The position numbers and the translations under genes were made by a program. Under the pieces are notes generated by a model. The model made no database searches and was not told the DNA's origin. It saw only the letters and a program-made list of their open reading frames with translations. From the NCBI GenBank assembly GCA_021464525.1, contig JADRCO010000130.1:1-50735 (forward strand): a DNA stretch of 50,735 bases, written 5' to 3'. Source of the DNA: Rhizophagus sp. LPA8_4_AMF (taxonomy: Eukaryota > Glomeromycota > Glomeromycetes > Glomerales > Glomeraceae). Of this stretch, positions 36,686 through 47,792 are shown piece by piece (the first letter of the stretch is position 1; the number at the start of each line of letters is the position of its first letter).

Positions 36686-37193
36686 CTCCAGTTTTAAAGT
36701 TGTAAGAAGGACAAAGGGTAATTTTTAATTAAAGTGCACCTTTTTATGGAAAAATCGATCATCGCACAAAACTTTAAAATTTACCGAAAAAAATATTAGG
36801 ACTAGTATTATTACACGCAACACGTGACATTTCACGACGCGTCTTTAACACGAATAAAAAATTACAAAACTGTGCAAAAAATTAACACTACCCAATTATT
36901 CAAAATCTCATGAATAAGGGCCCTGATACTTTTGCTATAAGAATATTGCTTTAATATCGCACTAATCATAGCCAGAAAAATAAGTGTACCATTTTTCTGT
37001 TTGTTCGATGTGTGCTTATTTACGCTTCAACTTATTAACATTTTGGCGAGAAACATATTGGATAAAGAGAACAACTCACCTTTATTATATCAATTTTTAT
37101 TAAGAACACAATCGAAAAAAAGAATAAATCAAAATTAAAGGAATTAACCAGTAATTCTCATTAAGATACTATTATAGTACTATACAACATAGC
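36686..37193. other. Intergenic region upstream of the 433-residue gene
   Basis: No gene is seen. It holds the promoter of the unrecognised minus-strand gene, including the ACGCGT box, and the 3' flank of ALG6. Confidence 0.45.
36837..36842. promoter_or_regulatory. ACGCGT (MCB-like) box
   Basis: An exact ACGCGT inside the palindrome gacgcgtc lies 152-157 bases upstream of the start codon of the unrecognised gene, with a cacgtg E-box-like hexamer about 15 bases further left (36821-36826). Match to the yeast MBF site only; function is inferred. Confidence 0.35.
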
Positions 37194-39366
37194 TTATTCG
37201 GCCTTCCTCTTGTCCTTTTTCTCATCTAGATTATATGGTAAAGTTATTTGTCTATAATTAAAGTATAAAAACATAAATAAATGTATCCCAGCACTAAATG
37301 TAACATTCAATACAATATAAAGGTCGGGATATCTTTTTGGTGGATCGATATTAAAATCAAAGAAATGAATTACAGACATCACGAGATATGACGCCTATTG
37401 TTAAAACGTATGCAGTTTAAAAAATAAGTTTAATTAGATTTCTCTTTAAATATCACAAATATTATAGTCATTACCCAAGATATATATCTTAATACTACTG
37501 GTTTCACGTCTCGTTGAACAAAAGATCCCATCCAGTTCCACATAAACCATACAACAAAGTAAGGTAAAATCAACCGATCTTTTTTCAATAAAGGAAACAT
37601 GCTGTGCCAGAAAATAACACAAGTCAATAAATTTAAAAACCAATTTTCTTAACCCTTTATATAAGATTTACGACACCTGAATAAAGCAACATTATTAAAC
37701 CAACTACTCCAGAATGGTTCATCTAAAATCAATAGTGTGATCGGTAATGCAGGCAATAATATAGATTTCTCATGAACCTGGAAAGAAAACATAAAAAAAG
37801 CCAACGCGGAATTCGCTAAACAATAAACAAGTCGATGTTTATCGGGATTTAAACCAAGGTTTATACACGATGGTAGAATAGCTAGCAGAGTTGCAAATAA
37901 ACTAAATAATAAAATACGATAAACTATAACGATTGATGAAGAAACAAAAGACATAAGCCGTAATAATATCTTACCTTATTCTTGTTAATACATGAATTTC
38001 AAACATTTCGCGTAACTTAATGATAAAATTTATAGCACACCAAAAATTGGCCACCTTATCTTCATACAATCCACGTTTTAAAGGAAATATACGAATAATA
38101 ACTTGCGAAATATGTTCAATCGAATCTAAAAAGGGGAAAAACATGATAGCAAAAGTGATAATCACTGTCACACCTAACTTTACAAAAAGGATGAATCTAA
38201 TAATTGATTTTGAGAAGGGATTAAACAATAAACATGAAACTTAAATTTTAAATATGTGAAATTATGACTCTACCCTTGAGGTTTGTTTTTTATGCATTTT
38301 CCTAATAAATAAGCAAAAATAGCAGGAGAGAAATAAAGTGACATTTGCTTAAACCCCAACGCAAGACAAAAGGCAACGCTTCCTATAACGTCATATTCAT
38401 AGAAAAAGCAATTCAATGACCATACTGTAAGTCCTAGCATTACAGAATTATACCTATATCAAAAAAAAAACAAAGTTGAGAATATTAATGAAAGATTTTA
38501 AAATAAAACAAAATAACTTACTGAAAATGCCCGTGATCTATTAGTATTAAAGCAGGCTGAAGAAGAATAAATAATACTGCTAATCTCTAATAAAAATGAC
38601 AACAAATCAGTATAATATTTAATGTAAAAAAGTATACAACTTTAAAGTACGTACGCGCTTTTGCCATGATTTACTGGCAAGCCACCAATTTACAAACACA
38701 ATAACTGATGGGACGTACATCAAATATTCAAGGATCAATACAGAAGACCGCATGAACAATTTACTTTCCTCGCTTTCAAATCCACGTGACACATCTAGTG
38801 CAAACCATTCCGGATTAAACATAGATCCTCTACAACATCAAAATGATAAGGTATAATATAAAATGATTTAAATTATACAAGACTATGTGATAAATGCGTA
38901 TACTACAAAAAATTCATACATTTTACCACAGATCCAACTAACGTAAGCTGTTAATGGAGGATAATCAAGACCCCACCATTCTAAATCATAGTAATACCAC
39001 CGATTCATTGGAACATTTAATGTTAATTCCATCCAATGTCTTTGAGCTTCATAATCTCCATACATAGGCGGAATATTTTGACCTTTTAATATCGAACATA
39101 CATAAATGCGATTAATTCGCATCATTTAAATAAATAGAATGTATTCACGGAATTACATTATTAAACTTACCAGAGTATGGATTTAAACCTACGTTCCACC
39201 TTACATAAATTCCAAATAATAACGTTATTACTGTCGACCATTTACCTAAATTCGTTTGACCTAACCAATTAAACCACCTCTCTGCTGGTGAATCCACTAC
39301 GGGGTCTTGATCATTATTCGATATAATAAATCCGTTATTATCGACAGTTTCGGAACTTTCGGACAT
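37194..39366 (-). CDS. ALG6: Dolichyl-P-Glc:Man9GlcNAc2-PP-dolichol alpha-1,3-glucosyltransferase ALG6
   Basis: Nine coding exons (39366-39171, 39082-38927, 38827-38655, 38586-38522, 38453-38274, about 38225-37975, 37901-37677, 37601-37475, 37394-37194) give about 524 residues. Diagnostic ALG6/ALG8-family segments are present: PPMYGDYEAQRHWMELT, WYYYDLEWWGLDYPPLTAY, LILIDHGHFQYNSVMLGL, FQVHEKSILLPALP and, near the end, DPPKRYPDLYIVLN. The rest is a series of hydrophobic membrane helices. It adds the first glucose to the lipid-linked oligosaccharide in the ER lumen. All junctions are canonical and in phase except exon 5 to exon 6. There the protein should read PQ-G-FNPF, but no AG acceptor restores the frame and the implied intron is only about 47 bases. 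The gene may use a non-canonical splice or carry a one-base frameshift. It is divergent from DPH5. Confidence 0.9.
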
Positions 39367-39520
39367 ATTTATTCTAATTTATACATACATACATTTACTG
39401 TATATATGTATAAATTTTGATATGCGTAATGCAGCGTTGTGAAATTTACCAAAAAGGACTACATATAGGCGATCAATTTGAGACTTGATCTATCATCTCT
39501 TTCTTCTTTCTCTCTTGAAA

Positions 39521-40667
39521 ATGTTTTTTATAATAGGCTTAGGTTTATCTGATGAAAAAGATATTACAATAAAAGGTCTTGAAGCAATAAAATCATGCGA
39601 ACGAATATATTTAGAGGCATATACCAGTATCTTAATGGTGTCCAAAGAGAAATTGGTAAATATCACTGTTAAATTTCTTCGAGATAACTTCGGTTTAAAT
39701 TTCATTTCTTTTGTTTAGGAAGAATTATATGGAAAAAAGCTCATATTAGCAGATAGAGAAATGGTAGAGTCACAAAGTGATGACATCTTGTTAAATGCCG
39801 ATAAAATAAATGTAGCATTTTTAGTGATAGGAGATCCGTTTGGGTAAGATTATTTTCATTGTTATCTTATCGAATTATTAATAGAAATCTATAAGTTCTT
39901 AATAAATCATATGGATAGCGCAACGACACATGCGGATTTAATTATAAGGGCGAAAGAACTATCAATTCCAATCCAAACCATACATAATGCTTCAATAATG
40001 AATGCAGTTGGTGCTTGTGGATTACAATTATATAATTTTGGTCAAACTATTTCTATACCTTTTTTTACTGATAATTGGAGGCCTGATAGTTTTTATGATA
40101 GAATTAAAGAGAATAGAGATCTAGGTTTACATACTCTTTGTTTATTAGATATTAAAGTAAAAGAACAAAGTATAGAAAATTTAGCAAGGTATTTAAGCCC
40201 ATATATTAAAATAATTTTTTTTTAAAAAAAATTATTCTAATATTTTTCTCGTTCAGAGGTAGGAAAATATATGAATCTCCACGTTATATGACTATCAACC
40301 AAGCAATTATGCAATTACTGGAAATCGAAGAAAATCGCAAACAAAATGGTTTTAATATTAATCTATTCCTATTGAAATTTTCTTTGAAAGAGAAGAGTAT
40401 TCTAAGATTTTTTTTCTTTTTTTTTGAATTATAGCCTATACATCTGAAACTTTGGCAATAGGTATTGCACGTCTTGGTTCTCTAACAGAACAACTAATTA
40501 AAGCTGGTACATTAAATCAATTATTATCTGAAGATTTTGGTCCTCCATTACATTCTCTTGTCATAGTAGGAAATAGAATGCATATTCTAGAAGCTGACTA
40601 TATGAAATATTTTGTAGCTGATAAAAACAAATTCGATGAAATTGTGAAAAGAGATTATAAAATATAA
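39521..40667 (+). CDS. DPH5: Diphthine methyl ester synthase DPH5
   Basis: Exons 39521-39655, 39719-39843, 39919-40188, 40257-40348 and 40435-40667 join in phase to 284 residues (human DPH5 has 285). The tetrapyrrole-methylase fold is recognisable. It starts [17 protein letters not shown], then [11 protein letters not shown], the GDPFGATTHADL loop that contacts S-adenosylmethionine, and [18 protein letters not shown]. The C-terminal half has [15 protein letters not shown] and [20 protein letters not shown]. The enzyme methylates the modified histidine of elongation factor 2 four times in the second step of diphthamide synthesis, in the cytosol. Its 3' end is only 55 bases from that of the convergent TatD-like gene. 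It shares a 154-base divergent intergenic region with ALG6. Confidence 0.96.
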
Positions 40668-40722
40668 AAATATAAAATTGATTCACACAATTAAATGTGG
40701 ATACCCCTAAAAATTTCAATTT

Positions 40723-41764
40723 CTAAATTGTCTCTCCAACAAACTTTATAAAATTTTTTCGCGTTTTTTTAACAGTCGTCGCTGCAGTCCATTCTTTCGC
40801 TTCACTCACCAACTCAATAATCCTAGTCATATAATGATCCAATCCGAAAGGAGAATGATAATCTGTCTCAATTAACAATCTATCTTCCGGAACTGCTTTT
40901 ATTAAATCAGGTAGTCTATCATATTTGTCATTAATAACAACACTAAAAGAGAAGTAAATATCTACTGAAACTCCCTCCTTTTTCTTTGTTTGTTTAGTTA
41001 AAGCTTTAATTGTATCAACAGAACCTCCAAATGAATGTAAACAAATACGGGGTGGAAGTGGTTCCCGTTCGTTAATTCTTCTATTAAGCAATTCAGTTAT
41101 TGCACCCGTGGATTGAACGCAATGCATACTAACAGCACGTTTATATTTAGCTGCTAAATCTAGTTGCTTTTCAAGAATTGCTGTTTGATGCTGCAATGTG
41201 GTTTGTACTTTACTAAGTTGTTTTGATTCTTGATCGCGTAATCGAAACGTTTTATCTAATCCGACTTCTCCTAAAAGTGAATTTGGATGCGCTTCAAGTA
41301 AATTTTCTAATTTGTTATGCCACGCATCAAGTGGCTTAGGAGGTGGTAATGAATCAATGAATTCTTCTAAGTAATTGCTTCTTGAAGGATCTTTTGGGCC
41401 AATATCCTTTAAAATTGTTCGGTAATGAACTTTACTTTCAGGTTCATTTTCAAGTGAAAGTAAATGACAAAACCACGGATGAAATCCTTTTTTATATATA
41501 TAATTAGACCTTAAAACGTGGCTTATTTCAATTGAATAAATTATAAATAGAATAAATCGAAAGGAACACGATACCAAAACAAGGTATAACCTTCATTTGA
41601 TAATCCATTGCAAGTTTAGAAACTACGTCCAAATCTTCTAAACGTGTCCCCATCAAACAAATCTTGTTAGTTTTCAAATTAGCGATTTCCTCGAGATGCT
41701 CTACATCGTCGTGAGCATGCGTATGAGCATCACAAGTTTCTGACCAAGGAAAATCAGTTTCCAT
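40723..41764 (-). CDS. TatD-family metal-dependent hydrolase, Scn1-like
   Basis: Exons 41764-41575 and 41486-40723 join in phase to 317 residues. The start chosen is the ATG giving METDFPWSETCDAHTHAHDD. The metal-binding H-x-H motif (H-T-H) follows the first strand, as in the TatD amidohydrolase superfamily. Later ligands are visible: FHPWF, LLGEVGLDKTFR with the conserved Glu and Asp, SMHCVQS, ICLHSFGG and RLLIETDYHSPF with the final Asp. The length and the insertion rich in Pro and charged residues after FHPW match fungal Scn1/YMR262-type proteins rather than bacterial TatD. The substrate is unknown; a phosphoesterase or DNase role is inferred from the family. It is divergent from PRP31 by 162 bases. 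Confidence 0.9.
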
Positions 41765-41926
41765 GATAACCCTAAGCACTACAAGTGGTCTTAAACTGAT
41801 ATATCAAAAAACTGACCAATGGAGGAATCGGATTATCAATAAAGTATGATCGGCATGGTTATGTAAGGCTACTTAAATTGGTGGTTTTTTCTTTAGTGTA
41901 AAGCTAAGAACTCAAACAATAAAACA

Positions 41927-44192
41927 ATGTCTTTAGCAGACGAATTGCTCGCAGATCCCGACTTTATATCTACCCGAGATGAGGAAGCCGCCGACGACGA
42001 TCAAAGTGACAATAATGACTCTGAAGATGTTCTTATGCGAGATCTAGAGGATTTAGAAGAGGAAGAGCACATGGAAGAGAACGATGAACCAGAGGAAAAC
42101 AAAAATGTGAACAGTGAAGTCGAAATGAAATCTGTTAAAGATGTGAAGAAAGTAGCCAAATTACTCGGTTCTAGACAAATGAGAGATATCTTAACGGTTA
42201 GTCCAAGATATATTTTTCTTATTATAAAAAAATTAGTTCTATTTACTTAGCTTCTCTTTACTTAGAAAATTGAACAACTTAAAGATACAAATCGTTCTCA
42301 GACACAAATAATGGGACCCGTCGAAGAAGATCCAGAATATAAACTTATAGTTCAAGCTAATAATTTGACTGTAGACATTGATAACGAGATTCTAGTAGTT
42401 CATAAGGTGAAAGATTTTGTTATTATATAATTTGGTGATTTAATAATTTTTACTCATTTCGGGTCCAATTATTTTTATAGTTTATAAGAGACCATTACGC
42501 TAAAAAATTTCCTGAATTAGAATCATTGGTCCTTAATCCGTTAGATTACACCAGAGCCGTCAAGGCTATAGGAAATGAAATGGTTAGTAATTTTTTAAAT
42601 ACTACCTAGTGTACCTAACCAGTTCAATATAGCAGGAAATTATGATCTTTATTCTTTTAATAGCTACCAACCTCGACCGTTATTGCTATTGGACCTTTCC
42701 CATTATAATAGGATTTAACTAAAGTGGATTTAAGGTCTATCCTACCCTCCGCCACCGTTATGGTAGTTACTGTTACAGGATCTACTACTAACGGTCAAAA
42801 ATTAACTGATGAAGAAAGTATGATTGTCAGTGACGCTTGCGATATGGCATTGGAATTGGATGCTGCTAAAAGAAAGGTTTGTATGTTTATTAATTAATTA
42901 ATAAAGAATTTAACATATTATACTAATTACTTTATTAAATTACAGATATTAGAATATGTAGAGTCTAGAATGACGCTCATTGCGCCTAACCTTTCAGCAA
43001 TTGTAGGAAGTACAACTGCAGCTAAAATGCTGGGACAGGCTGGTGGGTTATTGGCCCTTTGCAAAATGCCATCTTGTAACGTTATGGTATGTATTTTAGC
43101 TTTTGAAACCTAGTCCAACCTAATATTGTTAACTTGAATTCTTTAAATATTGTATTTATTAGCTGCTTGGTGTACAAAAGAAGACTAGTACTGGATTTTC
43201 TAGTGCATCAACGCCTAGACATACTGGATATTTATTCCAATCAGAATTGATCCAGAGGACTCCGCAAGATCTCAGAATTAAAGCACAAAAGATTGTTGCA
43301 GCGAAGTTTGTTTCAGAATATATTATAATCATATTTGTTTATATAAAATTGCCTAACATTGGATTTTTTTTAGGTGCACTTTGGCTGCCAGAATGGATCG
43401 AATGCATGAATCACCTGATGGTATGTTTAAATACCAATTATTTACTAAATATATTTTTTTCTTATCAACATTTATTATTATTATTAAGGTTCATTTGGAA
43501 GATCACTACGTGAACAAATTGATAAAAAACTTGAAAAGTTACAAGAACCACCTCCTACTAAGACTGTCAAGCCCTTACCTGTACCTGATGAAGGTCCAAA
43601 AAAAAGAAGAGCAGGAAAGAAGTAAGCTTCATAAATATTATGAATTAGGTTAGAAAATCTTTTTTTTCATACGGTGCTAATGAACAAGATTATTTCCATT
43701 TATTTAGAGTAAGACGAATGAAAGAAGCTTATGCAGTTACAGAATTGCGTAAAGCCCAAAATAGAATGGCCTTTGGTGTTGCAGAGGATGAAACTGGGTC
43801 ATTTGACAAGACGAAAGGTTTAGGTTTAATTGGGCAAAATTCGGGTAAAATTCGTGCTTCAGTAGCCGATCCTAGAGTCAAAGGTATGTTAAATAACATT
43901 ATTTTATATATAGTTCTTGATAAACAAAAGGTTTATGTATTTATAATATATATATATATATATTTTTTGTATCTTATTCAATTAATGTTCAGCTAAAGCG
44001 CCTAAAAGACACCAATTTCTGGGTTCTTCTGGAGCTACTTCAGGCTTATCATCTTCTCTTGCATTCACTCCTGTACAGGGAATTGAACTTATCAATCCAG
44101 AGGAGAGACAAAAGAAAGTAAAAGAAGCTAATGATAGATACTTTGGAGGTGGCGCATTTTTAAAGGTTGGAAAACCAAAACAGCAACAATAA
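41927..44192 (+). CDS. PRP31: U4/U6 small nuclear ribonucleoprotein PRP31
   Basis: Ten exons (41927-42196, 42266-42406, 42481-42582, 42712-42876, 42946-43086, 43163-43305, 43374-43420, 43489-43621, 43708-43883, 43993-44192) join in phase to 505 residues, as in human PRPF31 (499). An acidic N-terminus is followed by the NOSIC-type coiled coil. Then comes the Nop domain ([64 protein letters not shown]). The C-terminal Prp31 domain follows, with [20 protein letters not shown] and NRMAFG. The protein binds the U4 5' stem-loop with the 15.5K protein and tethers U4/U6 to U5 in the tri-snRNP. That fits a genome whose genes are rich in introns. Confidence 0.97.
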
Positions 44193-44870
44193 ATCGCAGC
44201 ATTTATTATTAAAGTTAACACCTAGTAAAAAGAGTTAAATTATTATAATTTCTCTTGTTTAAAATTGATGTGTAAAATGATCGTTGTTAAAATCTATCAT
44301 TTTTTTGATCATTTATAAGTCGGTTTATTTTCAATTATTAATTAAAATTGCTTCTATCATGATTTTTTCTCATATCGACAATATATCAACTTTTCCTAGT
44401 TTTAACCTCTAGATGAAGAGTTTATGTAACTTTTTATAACTTTAGTGAATAAAGCAATTTCTATAATTAAATGAATTATGATATGTACATGACCAATTAC
44501 AATTTGGAAACTACTTTAAATTTATGTAAATTTACCCTTAGCCATGTTACATATTTAAAATCCTCATTACATGTAAAGACCTGTAGGTTTTGAGAAAAGT
44601 ATCTTGATTTTTAAAATTTCCAAAATTATTTTTTTTGGCCAGAATTAGCTGTGCGATCGACCCAGTGACAATCTCCGCCGGTGAGCTTTGGCTATCTATA
44701 CTCTTAAACTTATTTTATTGTAATTAACCTAAAAATAAAATTTCTTTCTAAATTTAATTACTTATTATCAAAACTTTATATTTTTGATTAATCGTAGTAG
44801 TAATAAATCAAACTATAATTAAGTAATTACACCCATTTTTGCAAGAAGTTAAATACAATTCATTCATACC
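44193..44870. other. Intergenic region downstream of PRP31
   Basis: No gene is seen. A GC-richer patch at 44640-44700 includes cagtgacaatctccgccggt (44663-44682), which reappears inverted and diverged near 46440. The rest is AT-rich. Confidence 0.45.
44663..44689 (+). repeat. Left copy of an inverted, diverged GC-rich repeat
   Basis: The 27 bases at 44663-44689 match, as reverse complement, the sequence at about 46431-46455: the shared core reads aaag(c/t)tcacc(g/a)g(c/t)gg(a/t)gattgtcac. Both stand out from their AT-rich surroundings. Together they may be ends of a decayed element of about 1.8 kb, or two members of a dispersed family. Confidence 0.4.
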
Positions 44871-44874
44871 TTAA

Positions 44875-45189
44875 TTGCGAAATGTCTTGTCAAGACTTCA
44901 AAATTTTTTTGTCAACGCTTCTTTCAGCCTGCAGCATGTCAATTTCTTTTGCTGGATTGTATTACGCTACTGTATTTCTTTTATTTTCTACGAAGAAAGA
45001 ACAAATTTTTTTTTTTTTCAAATTCAAGGAACAAATCGGATACCTACTTTTAGTACTCTTCTAAAAAGTCTAAAAAATAATCAAACCCCTGGGAAAAAAA
45101 TTACTAATTCCGAAATTATTCGAATTTTTAATATTGTTAATATTGTTAATATTGGTTTGTTTGGTTCCGTTGTAAAATCATGGCAATAA
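44875..45189 (+). CDS. Possible small gene or relic, two overlapping frames
   Basis: Two frames overlap. One, starting at 44882, reads MSCQDFKIFLSTLLSACSM and then a hydrophobic segment. The other covers 44875-45189 and ends in a low-complexity stretch with three copies of N-I-V. A 13-base T run at 45007-45019 separates the better parts of the two frames, so a frameshift or an intron there is possible. No family was recognised. Given the position between inverted repeats in relic-rich DNA, this may be decayed rather than functional. Confidence 0.2.
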   Translation: MRNVLSRLQNFFVNASFSLQHVNFFCWIVLRYCISFIFYEERTNFFFFQIQGTNRIPTFSTLLKSLKNNQTPGKKITNSEIIRIFNIVNIVNIGLFGSVVKSWQ

Positions 45190-45574
45190 TCGAGAAATAT
45201 TGGTATACCAACACACTCACTCCTCCGATGTTAGCACAGAAAATGCATTATCGATAAAAATAAATTGCGTGCTAATTACATAATTATATGATGTTCCTAT
45301 TTATGATTTTTAGTTAGAAATAATTCATATTTAAAATAGATTTAAAAATAGGAATTATCTAAGTAAATATGATAGGATATGCTTAAGTCAAGTCATTTTG
45401 TAGGTATAAAACTACTCAACTGCGATATATGTATTGTAAATTCTACAACAATTCTTACATAATTGATGAGAATAATTCCGATGTCACTAAAAAATGTAAA
45501 AAAAAATCAGGAAATTTTGATAATTAGTAGCAAATCATAAAAACAATACTTGCTGCACTTTCTACAAATCTCCA

Positions 45575-46255
45575 GCGGGAACACCTCCGGCAGATCCAAC
45601 AAATAGTAAATTTGCAAGGTAGTTCCGTAGTTATATGGTAGTTTGGCATGTCAGCTACCGTACAAGCAATATCATTCGGTTGTAACTTGTAAGTAGCCAG
45701 TTATTCTGTTTTTGATATACCAGTATAGTCATTGCCCCGAAGAAATCACGAGGTTTATCCCATCGGTATTTTGTATACACTGATGGATTTTATACTTTTT
45801 TATACCGGTGGAGTAATTTACAAAAAAATTCATCGGTGTATACGTCATACTCAATGAGAAGTTACGTAAAAAAGTAACACAAGCATTTGCTGCGGTTCCA
45901 TTCTGCCTGATGAGGAAAAATTAATCTCAATGTGGTTGAGCAGAAAAATATTCTCCTGCCAGGTTAATCAAACTACTGAGAGCTCAGATATCCCCACTTC
46001 CACGACCATTCTTGGCTGCGATACTGCTGGTGCTTTTGGTGCAACAGCGATATCGGTGGTGTAATACCGTAATAATGTCCAATTTACCATTTTACCAAGT
46101 TTGTTGCTCCAACTTCTTAATACATAACCCAGTCCTGCTGCTAATAATAAGTATTCATATGCAATAATGTTTCCATTAATTAAACGGACTATAATTTCTT
46201 TTGGCTCTGTTGTACTATTCTCTTTATAATTATCTTTCCTATCAAGTTCTAGCAA
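45575..46255 (-). pseudogene. Relic of a probable FAD/NAD(P)-binding oxidoreductase
   Basis: The minus-strand frame 46255-45968 (95 codons) reads EIIVRLINGNIIAYEYLLLAAG. This resembles the D-G-x-x-x-x-Y-D-Y-L-V-x-A-T-G segment common to pyridine-nucleotide-disulphide oxidoreductases. It then degenerates. Further left on the same strand, about 45630-45575, a fragment reading LLFVGSAGGVPAGDL ends in a stop and could be another remnant. There is no plausible start, upstream Rossmann motif or continuous frame. I infer a broken copy. Confidence 0.3.
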
Positions 46256-46430
46256 TTAAGGACGCCCATAAAATATTATTCACTTAATTAAATTGAACTA
46301 CATCGTGTTATTGGGAAATTGAATTTAATTTTGACCGGTTAACCAACGAAAGAAAATCTACATAGTATTTAACACATCCCAAAATCTGGCAAATAAATTT
46401 ATTTTATTTGTATTAATTTTGAAAATCGCT

Positions 46431-46455
46431 AAAGTTCACCAGTGGTGATTGTCAC
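46431..46455 (-). repeat. Right copy of the inverted GC-rich repeat
   Basis: This is the partner of 44663-44689 in opposite orientation, with about 20 of 25 core positions shared. The spacing between the two copies is about 1.74 kb and encloses two doubtful or decayed coding stretches. Confidence 0.4.
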
Positions 46456-47025
46456 CATACCAGCGAATTATTACAAATAGTACCCTTTAATTTATGTAAT
46501 TTACACGTTTCTTTAATATAAATGGCTATAGATCTAAAAACTAATATAATAATTATTACAATTCAAACTTTCCAAATTAATAAATATCAACTCATCTTCA
46601 AAATTTTATTAAAATTATTAAATTGGAAATGTAATAAATGGCTTTAATATGTACCATCTACATAAAACTATAATCTATTGTAAAATTGCAAATAATGCAA
46701 GCTATATGATTAATTTTGTATAGTTATTATAGAAATATAACTTCTTTATTAGAATCACTATTATAATGAAACGAAATTCTTTAGGAACAAATGAAGAGAG
46801 ACATTAAACTGATTATACAGTTCTGACACTCTTTTTTGCGCAAAACTAACATCCAGCTAAAAATAAAAGCATTAATACAAACATCAATAACCCATTCATT
46901 GGAAAGAACCTATTTAATGAACTAAAAATCACATGAATTGAGTCACTGCTTAATAAATAAGTGCATTCAAACCATTTATTTTCAATTTTTGGATTTGATC
47001 ATTAATACTTCTACATGTACATATA

Positions 47026-47085
47026 TAAGTATATTTTAAATGTATTTTAAATATATTTTAGTAAAAATTTTTTTTATAGAGATAT
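47026..47085 (+). repeat. AT-rich dispersed repeat, second copy
   Basis: Reads tatattttaaatgtattttaaatatattttag, then a poly-T run ending in tatag. This closely resembles 110-160 at the left end of the window. The two copies are in the same orientation about 46.9 kb apart. Confidence 0.4.
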
Positions 47086-47609
47086 ATATATAGAGAAAAT
47101 ATTAAATGACCTGATCTATTATTTAACAGAGAATTTATTTAAAATAATTGATTTTTTTAGTTACTTCTATTCTTTTGAAACTATATAATAAAATATGGTT
47201 AGCTTTAGATCATGAGTATTATAGTAATTAATGTTTTACTGGCAAGTCAAAATCAATGACAGGATGAAATAGCTCATTACTATCAATAAATTTGTATAAT
47301 AATTAATAACTTGCCTTCATAGTCTGAAAAAATGGTTTCAATGCCATCCTTATTATCACTCCAAGAAATCATTTTGGTCTAACATTAAATTCATGAATTT
47401 TATATATATCAGAAGCTTTAGTAAATCTACAATCGTACAGAATAGAAGCACCTAAAAACTCTGAAAATTCTGATTGGATCATAGTAAAATTTTTTGAAAG
47501 ATTTATAACTATACTAAAACTCAAAATATATTTTTTGCAAAAAAAAAATTTAAAATGAAATTAATTCCCTAAGATTATTAATTAATATACATAAATGATA
47601 TTTTATCAA

Positions 47610-47792
47610 TATTCTTATATTCGCAAGAGTGGTAAAGTTTGCAATCAAGGATATTATCGACAAGAAGGATGTAAAATCCATTAGGATTCTAGGCAAATTT
47701 CTTGTAAAAAATGCAGTAAGTTGGCTAATTTTATATATGGATTTTGCAATAAATATGCAAAAAAACATAGAGCAATAGAACAGTACTATTAG
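47610..47792 (+). pseudogene. Decayed Cys-rich coding fragment
   Basis: One plus-strand frame reads YSYIRKSGKVCNQGYYRQEG, C-K-I-H, stop (47682-47684), then DSRQISCKKCSKLA, FIYGFCNKYAKKHRA and a stop at 47790-47792. The paired cysteines (C-x2-C, G-F-C-x2-Y) suggest a small zinc-binding module that has lost integrity. No family was recognised. The open frame on the opposite strand in the same place is a shadow. Confidence 0.3.

Noticed and set aside
41765..41779. Upstream start of the TatD-like gene giving five extra residues
   Set aside because: It would begin at a GTG codon. The first ATG at 41764 gives the METDFPW start, which places the H-x-H motif at the expected distance.
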